Part shown: piece after piece, positions 49,520 through 61,992 of the stretch
Layout: each line of letters starts with the position of its first letter
How positions within the stretch are numbered: the first letter of the stretch is position 1
Source: Brevipalpus yothersi
Taxonomy: Eukaryota > Arthropoda > Arachnida > Trombidiformes > Tenuipalpidae
Length of the DNA: 64,000 nucleotides
Assembly (NCBI GenBank): GCA_003956705.1
Contig: QZCP01000501.1
Coordinates: 16,061-80,060 of the forward strand
Reading direction: 5' to 3'
Program-made: the position numbers and the translations under genes
Notes under the pieces: generated by a model
Database searches by the model: none
The model's input: only the letters and a program-made list of their open reading frames with translations
Told to the model about the DNA's origin: nothing

Positions 49520-52500
49520 ATGGTTGATGAAGAATCTGATCAACAAATATTGGAAAATATTGATCAGATCATTCTCAATCATGACCATGATGAGCTTGAT
49601 TCACTGGAACGGCTGAATTATATATTTGAAAAAGTGGACAACCGGCTAGGTGAGTTTGATTGTATTGAATACTTGTCAACTTCCTTCTCTTCTTTTTTTA
49701 TTGAATTTGGCCTCTCTAAAACAATCCCATTTCATACTTTCTATTGTAGAGGTTGAATCTTTGATGAGAGAAAAAAAGCGTCTAGAAAAGCAGCTATCAG
49801 TGGTTTCAAGGAAATTGTCCACCTCAATAATGGAAAAAGAAGGCGCCTACGGTGATGAATTGAAGCGAGTGATGGATATTCAACAGCAATTAAGTGAAAC
49901 TTTACATATTTGTAGACAAGCTCGTGATGGTTTCGCCAAAAGTCGAAAAGATTTCACTTGTGCCAGTTTGGGTATTGTTGCCAGTTATCGGCGTCGAGAG
50001 AAGCTCCGAAGTGTGCTCAAATCTTTATCAACAATCAAAACTCTCCAGCAAACCTGTGATCGTATTCGTGAAGTAGTTGAAGAAGAGAATGATTATTGCA
50101 GTGCAATACAATTATTTATTGAGTGTCAGAAAGTTGTGAACTCATTTCATCACTATAAATGTGTCAATGAACTTAGTTCTAAGCTACAGGAGCTACTCGA
50201 ATTGATCGAAGAACACATCGATATATCTCTATCGAAAATGTGCCATTATTTCAATTTATCCACATATGCCAGCTTACAGGAAGCCTATCGTATGCTCGGT
50301 AAAACACACACATCCATGGACTCTCTTTGTATGCATTTTGCCACCGCCATTAGTGATAAAGCATTCAATTTGGTTCATGGTTATGTAGAACTTTGCTGTT
50401 CACCAGAAGTGAAAAGGACCAGTAATCTGAGAAAAAAAGAATTCAAAGAACTCTGTAAATACATAACCAACGAGTGTTTTGTACCCTGTTTAAATGATTT
50501 GTGTAAATCTTTATTTGGTATTCTTCTTAACTACAAAAGAATTTTATACCATCATCTGAAAGATGAAATTGATGATCATACATCCATAAATGGTAATGAT
50601 GGTGAAGATACTGTTCCCAGTGAAAATGTTCAAGTTGAAGCAATAGAGACTCAGTTTGATCAACGATTTATTCGTCAAAAGCTTGAACACGGTCTTGGTC
50701 GAATTTGGCAGGAAACTCAACAGAAACTTCGTGTTCTTCTCCAGACTCACGATATTTCATCGTGTTCTTTTGAAGAGTTAATGACCATACTTAAAATAAC
50801 TCGCCATATGATGGACATTGGATATGAATTCTGTGAGAGTCAATCAGCCGAATTGGAAGAAGCCTTGCACTCCAAAACTGTCAACTATTTCAACCACTAC
50901 CACAAGACTCGATTGGATGAGTTGAGAATGTATTTAGAGAACGAATCGTGGAGCGTATGTCCGGTTAAATGTGGTTTCAATTATTCTGATTTACAAGAAT
51001 TCAAATTTTTGAAACCATTCAAAAATAGAATTCCGACTGTCAAAGTGAACGATAATGACAATTCCACATCAAATCATAATTCTCATGATCATCCCCTGCA
51101 AACTCTTGTTCCAAATTCTGATAAAAGTCGATTTTTTACCGAATTACTACTCACCCAAGAGAGTGAACCAATTGACAGTGCATTTGACAATATTTTCCAG
51201 GAAAATGAAGACTTGAGCGATAGTCTCCTGAGAGAATTGAAGAAGACGGGTAAAAATAGTGCCATTGAAAATGACGGTAGTGATACATCAGAAGATGAGC
51301 ACGATGAAATTGATAAAGACTCTGTGAATACCACTGAATCTAATCCAGGACAAAATTATAGTGAAGGTCCATTAGTCACGAACACCAGTTTATATGTGCT
51401 CCGGCTGATGGGCAAATACATGCAAATAATGTTTCTGTTGCGACAAATTGCATTCGATATATTGCTTAGTATTTTCAATTTATTTGATTATTATTTTTAT
51501 ACAACATATGTATTTTTTGCCAAAGAAATAACTGAAATCAAGAATAATTGTCTAACAACTCGCCTGAAAACATGCTTGATGCGAATCGAAAGCTCCTTGT
51601 CATCTCTCAATGATGGTTCCCAACCGATGATCAACGATCACTCTCTCACAACTCCCATTCAATCAATGTTCTTAGAAGATCGCTCTCTTGGTGTAGATAA
51701 TCTTTATGGACTTGTTGAGCGACTAGTTGGCATTGAATCGGTGTAAGTTGTCTTCTCCCACTGAGTTTTTTGTGTCTACATTTCTCATTATTTTGTTGAT
51801 TATTTATGAGCATGTTCATCGTTCTCTTTCCAGGATATTCTTGTCATCTCAATTAGATGCTACGCAAGGTTTTTTCCGAGAACTCATTCCACACTCAAAA
51901 CATGCAATTCTCGATCAATATTATGCCCAGGTATGTGTGAAATGAAATTATTTCCCATTCATTTTGAGAATCTTGAATGAATTTTATCTTCATCAGACTG
52001 TATCGATAGCAAAAGACCTTCGATCTCCTGGATATATGTTGGTGGCAGCTAAATCGGTAGACTTTGAAAGTATTCTACTTTCTATTGAAAACGTCAAATG
52101 GGATCTCAGAGAGATACCATCAATCCACAACACCTATGTTGATCAACTTTTGAGAGAACTTCAACTCTTCTCTGGTCGACTCTCAAAGATTCGAGAGCAT
52201 CTGCAAGTCAAAGTGCCTCAAGAAGCAATTCAAACTCTATGGTCATCAGTTTTGAAGCTGGCGAATAGAATTTTTGTTGAAGGCTTTTCTGGGGCCAAGA
52301 AATGCACTCCCGCTGGACGGGCTCTAATGCAGCTAGATTTTCAGGAATTTTTGACGAAAGCGGAAAAAATGACTTCCATCAAGCCCATTCCGGAGCGTGA
52401 GCTAGTAGAAGAATATATCAAAGCTTACTATCTTATGGACGATGCACTAGAACAATGGATATTGAATCGAAATGAATACACTCAGCGTCAATTAGCGTCG

Positions 52501-52599
52501 CTAATCAATTCGATAGCCTCAGAGAAGAAAGCTAAGAATCGTCTACTGAGTGTACTTGAAAGTAAATTCGAATCAAGCCTGAATTCAAGCTATCATTGA
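49520..52599 (+). CDS. VPS50: Syndetin / VPS50 subunit of the EARP tethering complex
   Basis: Exons 49520-49649, 49750-51742, 51834-51930 and 51997-52599 (940 residues; human 964). The Vps54-N-type helical domain shows SLGIVASYRRREKLRSVLKS, LSTIKTLQQTCDRI, AIQLFIECQKV and VELCCSPE. The middle has EHGLGRIWQETQQKLRV and KTRLDELRMYLENESW. The C-terminal domain has EGFSGAKKCTPAGRALMQLDF and EYIKAYYL. Syndetin replaces VPS54 in the GARP-related EARP complex (with VPS51-53). It tethers vesicles for recycling from endosomes to the plasma membrane and for dense-core vesicle cargo sorting. It lies two genes from ICA1, another dense-core-vesicle factor, though nothing suggests co-regulation. An acidic Ser/Asp-rich insert lies near residues 570-620. 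Confidence 0.95.
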
Positions 52600-54258
52600 A
52601 ACATTAATAATAATCTTTTTCATTCCATAAAAGAACTTCCATCGAACAAGGTTCCAAAATTTTTTGAAAATAAATTCTCTGCCATAAGCTTTATTGAGCA
52701 TTTTTAATGTTATAGCTTGCAAAGAGATTCCTTCTCGCTTATTTGGACCTCTTTCTCTTATAGCTTCCATATTGCTTGAGCATAAAATCATTGAGAATAT
52801 TGAGCTGCTGATGTTATATGAGTGATTCTATTGAACTCATGTGTTTTGTTTCGTTTTGAGAGTGCATGCACAGTGCAAGAGTAACACTAACCAAGGAGAA
52901 ATAAGAAGACAATTGGAGAAAAAAAAATTCATCCATATCTCATTAAGAAGAATGTCTCGATCCCGTTTCTTAGATCAACTAACAATTTCTCGCTTCACCT
53001 TTTTATCCGTTTCCACGGGATTAATTGATTGTCTGATTCACAGATAATGATTGAGAAAGTGTAAAGATTGTCAACGGAAGTTGGATATGGAAGATTCTCC
53101 ACCTTATCTAACACTTGACATTATCAGCGAAACTTTTTCACCCTATCAAGACGATAATCTTGAAAAGTTTTTCTACGGCAAAAAACTTGGATCCTCGAGA
53201 GCTTAATTGAAATGGTCTATTTCATGATAATTGGAACATAATTTCGAGCATCAAATAAATTTCTTTACGGTTATATCGATATGAAGGCTGATTTTCTAAA
53301 ATATCGTTGAAACGAATATGAAGATTGGAAAGACCACTAGATTGCTCAATCAAATTTCTTGCCTAGTTCCCTTCTGATTTGAATCTCGAATAACTCTCGT
53401 TAATCTATGAAATTCTGCTAGTCTAAATACTGTTATACTTAAAGATGAACAATCTATAATAAGTATCTGATCAAAGTGTATCACTCAATCATAATTTGAG
53501 CACTATCGTTGATTAAGACTATTTATTTATTTAAGAGAGGACATTAGCTTCGTCTTCATATGGCATGTGGAAGTGATTTGAAATGAATAAAATCATTGGA
53601 CTGATCAGATGATTTGATTGGCCAATTGATCACAGATTTAATTTAAAAGATGAATCAATCATCGGCCAATGAATGAGGACAGCTTTCATCAGTTTACTCA
53701 ATGAGACAGTTTCAAATTCAATGGATCATGTAAATCAGACAATCGTTGCAGTACGCCTAATTATGCCGCAGTTGAGTTATGCAAAAGTGAAGTATTAAGG
53801 AATAATAATAATTATTCGACTTTCACTTTTCGTTTCAGTATGAAGTAAAGGAGCTCGCATGATCCAGTCTGATGGCACGGAGAGGGAGAATAGATCAAAG
53901 TGCAAAGAGAATAGAGAATGCTATTGATAATGAGAGAGTCCCGCAAAACTGAACAATTATTGGAACTGACGAGCTGCGAAGTTGAAGGGGCTTCTAAGGG
54001 AATACAAGTGAGGCAATTTACTGATCAACTTTCGTTCGAAGATGCCCAGTTTAGAAGCAGTATTGAGTGAATTCAGATGAGAGAAAGAAAGTAGTCATTT
54101 CTTTCACTTATCTTTTGAACTATTTTCCCAATTGGCAAACTAAGTTATTACGACCTGAATATGTTCGATCAGGAAGAATAAGCGTTGTAAATCAATTTTT
54201 AACAAAAAAGTGTATCAGTGGTGTGAACAGAAAGTTTTTCCTGTGTACTTATTAAAAA
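52600..54258. other. Intergenic region
   Basis: VPS50 3' flank (AATAAA near 52668) followed by about 1.5 kb AT-rich DNA without supported exons. 5' flank of the small secreted-protein gene. Confidence 0.6.
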
Positions 54259-55174
54259 ATGAAGGTGAGTAACTTGGGTAAAGTTATGGAGAGTTGGGAT
54301 CAAGAGTAAATCTGATTCATCTTTTCTTCCTATTTCATAATATGACCACGATCAGGGATCAACCAGTCTAATTTTATCAGTGTTAGCCATATTCATCACG
54401 ACCACCTCAGTGAATTCAAGTCTTAAGCTCAATTTTGGTGTCAATCTACCACCATTTGTTCTGACTGTACCAAGATTTAAGTTGCCTCCAGTGAAAATAT
54501 CAGCAACATTCAAGCCATCACATTTGGGAACTTCACCTTTCAACATCCATTTTCCGGGAATCTCGATAAATAGTAATGATAATCATGATTCACATTGGTA
54601 AGAGAGGCTAAATATGGAGAGATAGTTTGTAATCTTTTCTTCATCATTTTCGTTTAGGGAACCTTATCCAGAGCCTCATCCAGAGCCCATTCCTGAGCCA
54701 GAATATTATGAGCATTGGGGTCATGAGGATAATCATGTCCACCATTCACCAGATCCATGGCCGAATGCTGCTCGATCAAGTAATCAATTCAACAAGCAGA
54801 AGATAGTGCAATCATATCGTCGTGAAAAGGAGCATGCATCTTACGGTGATCGAGTGAAGATCAATGTACAAAGTAAACCAGCCTCAGAATACTCTTACAT
54901 GCACCAAAGAATAGAGAATAAAGAATTTGGAAGAAAAAATCGTGAAGAGCCACCATGGGATCGCTGGATGACTGCTTCAGAAGCGAAAGAGGAGCAAAGA
55001 AGAGGTAAAATGAAATTCTCTACGGATAAGGTGACCAATAATTATGTGGATAAAAGAACAGGTGGAATAGAGGTAGAGAGTTCGCCATCCATGATTGATT
55101 TAAGTGGTACCAATTTAGGAAGATTCCAGCCCACTTCCGAACAAATCAAATCACCAAGTATACCAATTGACTAG
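54259..55174 (+). CDS. Secreted protein with 6-nt first coding exon
   Basis: Exons 54259-54264 (ATG AAG), 54356-54597 and 54658-55174 (254 residues). The donor directly after the second codon is GTGAGT, and the acceptor CGATCAG opens a frame completing the signal peptide GSTSLILSVLAIFITTTSVN. Joining GTAAGA to TTTAG keeps frame through a Pro-Glu repeat (EPYPEPHPEPIPEPE) and a His-rich HEDNHVHHSPD. A charged, probably disordered C-terminal half follows. The mature N-terminal part is rich in beta-type hydrophobic/Pro alternation (VNLPPFVLTVPRFKLPPVKI). No family recognised. The gene converges with the SAC3/GANP gene. Confidence 0.78.
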
Positions 55175-55404
55175 TAGGATGAGCAATTATCACTCAGTAA
55201 AGATAAATTAAAAGGAAACTTAATTATTATCACATGAGTTTGTGAGAGATGATATTTTTTTATGTCTCACCTTGGAACAATGAACAATGAGTGGAGAAAC
55301 TATAAAGATATAACACTCTTGAAATATTTACCAAAAAGTTCACAAGAGTCGTCGATTTACAAGTATCAAAATTATCAAAATTACCATCAAATTCATCTTA
55401 TAAA

Positions 55405-57918
55405 CTATCCTTCATCGGCCTCGTCATTTTCTTTATAATCGAATGAAAGACGAAGGGCATGCAAATTTCTATTAAACGATTCGGCCAAGTATTTTTCAAG
55501 TTCGATTTTTCTTTTCAATTCATCCAGAGGTGATTCTTTAGTTGTTGTAGGTCGCCATAAATCAGGCGAAGTACTGAGTCTTGAAACTTGTTGAGCAAAA
55601 GTTGAAGGCTTAAGAGCATCTCGAAAAGATTCTTCATCCTCTATCACAAAAAAATTCTCTACTTCATCAAATTTCTTCTTCTTCGTTTCTATGATATCAT
55701 CTTCATCATCATCTTCAGAGACTGTGAAGTTTCCATTCGAGAAAGGTTTTCTTTTGATTGCATCGATCGAGTCGATTTTAAAATATTCTTTCTTCATGTT
55801 ACCAGCTGGAAAAGTTGCTTTGATGAGTCGATATCTTTTGGCTTTGGTGGTCTTGAGATGCCAATGCAGAAAGTACTTTTTACATATTGTTTGTAAATGT
55901 TTTTTTCTCATTTGATCCATGAGTTGTTTCTCTTCTAGTTCTTCTTCGTAACACCCTTTTGCGATCCGATGGGTTTCCTCTCGGGTCACTTCATTGATTA
56001 ACAGGTCAACGGAAAATGAGGTCATCCTATCGATCATCAACCTTCGTCGGGCAATCAAAATATCGAAACTTAATTTCTTTACTAGATGATACACTAATTC
56101 ACCTACAAGTCCTCTCGTAAGGATTTCTGCAATTGAATCAATTTTCATTTCATGATTTCGCCTACTATGTTGGACAAGCCCTTGTCGATATGAAAGATCA
56201 GCGAGACTATAAACAATCTCCCAAGTTGTCTCTTCATACAAAGCTTTCCCTTGAATCATGGATAATTTTTCGATCATGAAATCGTTCAGTAAATTTCTAC
56301 ACATATCTGTGAGTACATCATTAAAAATAGTATCTACAATGGCCAAAATGAGACCCCTCCGTTGTTGTGGTGAAACAAGAGGCTCTTCAGGCACTGGAAT
56401 AGCAGGCATTATTGGAAATGCTCGTTCTTCAGGTACAGGCATGGAAGAATAGCGTAATCTTTTAACCGGAATACCTTCAAGAGCTTCCTTCTTGAGTTTT
56501 CCAAGGTCATCAAAGCTATCTTGCAGATGATATTTGTGATAGGGGTTTTCTGGGAGAGGTCCTCCGTAGATAATTTCACTAAGACGTTTGCCAGAACGCT
56601 TCATCTCGACCAAAGCACGAGAACGAACAGGATGAGGATTTTCAGGTTCAGAAAGATTATTTCTTCGCAGAATGACCGATCCATCTCCAGTAGGATCGTA
56701 TTCTACGCCAATATTTTCACAAAAAATTTGAAGTTCCTCTTCATTTGTGAATCCAAGTTGCCTGGTGAGATCAGTTGCAGGATAGCATTCATGCTTATCC
56801 AAAATGGAGCACGCATTTCGAAGCACTCTGAAAGCTTGAAGGCGAACTTGATTGAAGTAGCCATGGAGAATGCAGGCATTAAGATATGTGGTTTCACGGA
56901 CTAGTCTAAAAAATTCAAAAAAGTTTCTACCCGAAATAGCATAGTAACATTTAAGTACAAATCTTATTGGCTCTGAGTCACGAAGGCTCTTGTCAAAAAA
57001 TTTTATCTCCCTGATAACACTACTGTTGCCCAGGTTCATCAGAAGATAGTAGGCTCGGAACTCTGGCTCATTTGGACAGCGTTGACCTTTCAAATTGAGA
57101 TCATTGTAGAGATCTTTCAGTGATTGGATACATTTGTTAAGATTCTCGGTGTTTATCTTTGGATCAAAAATGGAAGCATCTTCATCACTCAATGCTTGGG
57201 CACAATGAATATGAAATCTGGCACATTTTTCGAGTAAATCGACACTAGTTGCATCGCACAAATGCTGTTGTGTTATGTCCTTACGGATGGCACGAGAACG
57301 ACTCCAGACAAAGTCATACCATTCTCCGACAACCGTTGAATCTTCTTCAATCTGATCGATGATGTTACAGCACAAATAATCCATTGTGATTTTCAAAGTT
57401 TGCGGTGATCTCAATTCGTGAGGTAATGGTTCCTCTTGCTCTGCAGCAGCTCGTCGATACTCTTTCACCATCGCAAATGGATCCGGAAAATTGTCGTCAC
57501 TCATCTCCAGCGATGATACCTGTTTATTTTCTTCTCGAAAGTATCGTTCATACTCAGGACACATGTCGGTACATGTACCCAGTACGGCTTTGGCAGTTTC
57601 TAAATGATTCCAAGTGATCAGCCAATAGCAATCAGACGATCATTGTCATCATCATCATGAGTCAATGGGGAAGAAATCAGCAAATTCCGTGAAAATTTGG
57701 AAAAACAATGTATCTAACACACACTCACTATTGGCCAAACTTAATCAAATGAGAGGCCAAAAAGCAAGAAGAAACAAAAAAAACTTACCAATATTGGTTT
57801 GTCGTTCTCTGTACAACCGTAAAAGTTTATCACGAGCTTCCAGGATCATCATTCGATCCGATAAACTGCCCGCTGAACTCTCCAGACGAGCCCACAATTC
57901 ATCCTCATTCACATTCAT
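55405..57918 (-). CDS. SAC3/GANP-domain protein (MCM3AP/xmas-2-like), short form
   Basis: Exons on the minus strand 57789-57918 and 55405-57599 (774 residues), in phase via GTAAGT. The N-terminus reads MNVNEDELWARLESSAGS, and the SAC3 signature LGTCTDMCPEYERYFREE falls at about residues 48-65. A conserved SAC3/PCI region follows, with HELRSPQTLKITMDYL, WYDFVWSRSRAIRKDIT, FDPKINTENLNKCIQSLKDLY, PNEPEFRAYYLLMNLG and FNQVRLQAFRVL. Then a helical segment ends in KKYFLHWHLKTTKAKRYRL. The family scaffolds TREX-2 at the nuclear pore for mRNA export. Vertebrate GANP is about 1980 residues, with FG-type and MCM3-acetylating regions; this protein lacks those and is closer to a minimal SAC3 core. The gene is divergent from NAPRT, with 424 bp between starts. 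Confidence 0.92.
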
Positions 57919-58342
57919 CTTGATTATTAATCAATTAACTAATTTAACTAACTAAATTCAAAAACCATTCACAATGTAAACATGAATCACATGTTGATGA
58001 TGATCCGTTTTCTGTTGTTTTGAAATGAGAAAAGAAAAGAAAATCTTTTCAAAACATCAAAAAAGGTGGCGCTTTTTCATGAACCTAACAGAAAGTTTGA
58101 TCGAAATTAATTTCGTTCATGAAACATTCAAAAATTCTGAAGATTCTGAAGATTTTCGGAATTTTAGATCGATTTTTGATCAATAAAGTGGGAACATATT
58201 GACAACTGATGATTGTGATATAGATTAATCAGATTAATTTTGCTATGCAATGCTGTGCTGTGCTTGATTGCAATTGAATTGTGTGTGTTTGTGTTGGTGT
58301 TTTTTTCTCTTACACATTTTTTCGATTGATGAATTGGTTCCA
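57919..58342. promoter_or_regulatory. Bidirectional promoter region between SAC3/GANP-like gene and NAPRT
   Basis: 424 bp between two divergent start codons, with no other gene. It must supply both promoters and 5' UTRs unless upstream untranslated exons exist. No clear TATA box. Confidence 0.5.
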
Positions 58343-60684
58343 ATGATCAGCCGGTCAAGTAAATTTGTCAACAATGTTATCCAGCCATTGCTTATTGGTA
58401 AGTGTATTATGATGGTAGTGGACATGAAAAAATTAAGTGTGAAATTTTTCGATTGTTTCTTCTTTTTCTCATCAAGATCTCTATGAGATCACCATGGCCT
58501 ATTCTTATTGGAAAGCTGGTAAACAAGATGAGACTGCTGTATTTGATCTCACTTTTCGTCGCAATCCATTTGCCGGTGAATTCACCATATTTACCGGACT
58601 CCAGGACTGTATCAATTTTTTAGAAAATTTTCGATTTACTGATGAAGGTATGAATTTTCTTTTATCATTCCTCATGGACAAGAATGATTATGTATGGTTC
58701 GATTTATTGAAATTGATTTTTTCTTCTTTCCAGCTGTCGCATATTTCAAGAAAATACTTCCAGATTCTATTGAGCCGGAATTTTTCACCTATCTTGCTAG
58801 TCTAAATCCTAAAGATATCAAATTGAGTGCTATCGATGAAGGCTCAGTTGTATTTCCAAAATTACCCCTACTAACGGTTGAGGGGCCTCTGCCATTTGCT
58901 CAAATGCTCGAAACAGCTTTCCTCAATCTCATCAACTTTGCTAGGTGAGAGCCAATATTGTCAATCGAGCATCCATCGCATGTACTGTATATCCCCTGTA
59001 ATCGATACTGTGTCATTGAATCATATTGCATAAACATTAGCTTCCACCCATTCCCAAGACGATCATCGACCGAAAACTCAAGTCTTCTCTCTTCATCGTT
59101 GACAGCTTGGTTTCAACAAATGCTGCACGCTATCGGTTAGCTGCCACGGACAAAGTTAAATTGTACGAATTTGGTATGAGAAGAGCACAGGGACCTGATG
59201 GAGCATTGACAGCGTCAAAGTACAGTTTTATTGGAGGTTTCGACGGAAGTAGCAATGTTTTGGCTGGACTATTGTTTGACATACCGATCACTGGTACCCA
59301 TGCTCATTCTTATGTAATGACATATCAATCTCTTGATCAAGTTAAGGCCAAGGTAAGATGATGATTTGTTCCTAGCCATGATGATTAAATGCTGTTGTTC
59401 ATTTTCAGATTATCAAGCATGCGGTGACGGGAAAAGAAATCGATTTTGTAGACACAACCATGAAATGGAACGCTAAAATTGCAGATGCATTAGGAACTCC
59501 TCTTCATGAAGCAAACGAAGGAGAGCTAGCAGCTTTCATATCTTATGCCCTGGCATTTCCGAAATCTTTTGTAGCCTTGGTCGATACATATGATGTTATA
59601 CGGTGAGAACTCAAGTTGAAAAAACATAATGCTCCTTAGGAGTTTTGTGATGAGCCATTTTTCTGGAACAAATGTTTCCATTTCCTAGTAGTGGACTCTT
59701 AAACTTTTGTGCCGTTGCCTTTGCATTGGATGAGGCTGGTTATCGTGCAATAGGTATACGAATCGACAGTGGAGATCTCGCATATCTGTCCAAGAAAGCT
59801 CGCAAAACATTCGAACAAATAGCGAATCATTTTAAAGCAAATTGGTTTTCGGAAATATCGATCATAGCAAGCAACGATTTGAATGAAGATATAATTTATT
59901 CACTCAACGAACAGAACCACAGTATTACCTCATTTGCCATTGGTACTCATTTGGTGACTTGTCAAAAGCAACCTGCTCTTGGTTGTGTGTACAAGGTCTG
60001 TTTCTGTTTTAATTGGATCATTTGTAAAACTTTGATTAGCTTTAATATTTATCTGATTCAATGGAAACTCGAGAGTTATATGCTTTGGGTCAGCTTTTCG
60101 ATGCGAATATTTGAAAACCTGCTATTGCTCTTATTGACAGAATGAAAATTCATATTTACCGAAATTTTTCATTTAGCTAACTCAAATAAATGGAAAACCT
60201 TGCATAAAATTGAGCGAAGACTTGGGAAAAATAACAATTCCAGGACGAAAAAAAATTTACCGACTATTCGGTTCTGATGGTTATGCAATACTCGATCTGC
60301 TGGCAAAGTATGACGAACCAGCACCAGTTGTGAACAGTAGAATTCTATGTCATCACCCTATTTTGGAATCAAAACGTGCCTATGTTACTCCCAGCAAAGT
60401 TGTTTGCCTCCAGCAGATATTTTGGTCTGACGGAAAGGTATTCTTTCATCTCGTATTTCTGATGAACTTACTCATGTCTCGTTCTTGTTTCATTCTAGGT
60501 TCAAATTGATTATCCCAATCTTGATACAATTAGGTCCAGAGTTCTCCAAGGGATAAAAGAGCTCAGACCGGATATGAAAAGATATTTAAATCCGACCCCG
60601 TACAAAGTTTCTGTTACAAGAGCACTCTATGAAGAGATGCATACTATATGGCTGAAAAATGCACCGATTGGAGAGCTCTTATGA
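58343..60684 (+). CDS. NAPRT: Nicotinate phosphoribosyltransferase (NAPRT)
   Basis: Eight exons: 58343-58397, 58477-58647, 58734-58944, 59106-59352, 59409-59602, 59689-59995, 60177-60437 and 60499-60684. They encode 543 residues (human 538) and all phases agree. Motifs: DLYEITMAYSYW near the N-terminus, the substrate loop LVSTNAARYRL, FGMRRAQGPDGALTASKYS, GGFDGSSNVLAG, and GTHAHSY with His213 at the autophosphorylated-His position of the human enzyme. LVDTYDVIRSGLLNF, RIDSGDLAYL and a FGSDGYAILD tail follow. The enzyme makes nicotinate mononucleotide from nicotinic acid and PRPP with ATP, the first step of the Preiss-Handler NAD pathway, in the cytosol. All key residues visible appear intact. 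Confidence 0.97.
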
Positions 60685-61992
60685 CTTGTTGCTTTTAGAA
60701 AAATTTTTTGTCCAAGTATCAACGGGAATCAAGTTTCAAATCTTATTATCTGAGAGAGAGATCAAGGTCATGGAAGATCTATCGATAATATCATAATCCA
60801 ATTTTCTCATGTCATCTTTCGGTGAGACCACTCTCCCATACCTACTTTCCACTCCTTCGAAAATTTATTTCTTTTTTCATGCCTCTCCTCATTTGATAGA
60901 TACCTCAACACACTCAATCTACTCATACATGAATTCATGGATAATTTCTCACCAAGTCATCTAATTTCGAATAGGAGTCGAACAGGCGAATCGAGTTTGA
61001 TCAAAAAATTCATTTTAAAGCGTCAAAAGTTGAATTCTCAAAGAACTAATTTTTGATCGGAAACGAAAAAAATTATTGAACTAAAGTGAAGTGGTTTAGC
61101 AGGTATCCCAATTTACTGGGGAATTTCTTTAGAAACTAATTTTTCTAGTGCTTGAGTCGACTTTTCAATCATTCCAGCTGTTGTTTTATAAACTATGGAA
61201 GTAATTCTGGAAATAACGTCGATCACTTTCTAAGCTTCCAATGGGAATAATTCCTAGGGACTCATCAAATTAATTTTTTCGAGTTGATCTCATATAAATT
61301 GAAAAAAAAATCGTTCGTGAAAACGGATTTTCCTAAAAAATAAACGATTTTTCGTACAAATTCTATCAAATTTACGTGAATATTTCGTCCTTTCTTCATT
61401 TTCAGACCCGATCAAAGTTTTTAAATTGCCAAATTAATCCACTCAAAACGGCAGCCAAAACTTATAGTTGAAAACAAAAATTCCCAGGTTTTTGAAAATA
61501 CTATACAGCTGCCACCATTATGAGCACTAGATAGAGGCACACTTCAAACGTGTGTCTCGCGCTCTGATTAATTATCAATGTTTTATGTCATTGCAACACA
61601 ATGTAAACATTTTGTTTTGATGCAAAAAAAGCTGATTCAAAAATACCATGTAATTAATACCGATTGGTACTACTAACAAAGTCTATCATCCTGTGAATCG
61701 GCATTTATCAATGAACTTTGATGTACACTTACCGAGAAGTTTGATGAAGCTCGTATTAGAAGTGATTCTCAATTCAACACATCGAATACTTTAAAGTTCT
61801 CGTGAACTTGAAGGCTCAAAGAAAAGTTTGCTAGATCACAAGTTGTAAGTAGTTTTTTTCGATTTCGAACTTTATACTGATCAATTTTTTGGTATTCAAT
61901 CCAATTTTAAGGCATGCTTATCGATTGAATTGGAGTTCAAAAAGCAATTTATTATAAGTTGAGACAACTTTTGGGACTCTTTGACTCTGCCA
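60685..61992. other. Intergenic region
   Basis: NAPRT 3' flank and upstream region of the endonuclease-like ORF. AT-rich, no supported exons. No transposon terminal structures or target-site duplications were recognised near the ORF start. Confidence 0.5.

Noticed and set aside
57665..57955. + strand 96-codon frame opposite the first SAC3/GANP exon
   Set aside because: Antisense shadow of a conserved exon and intron.
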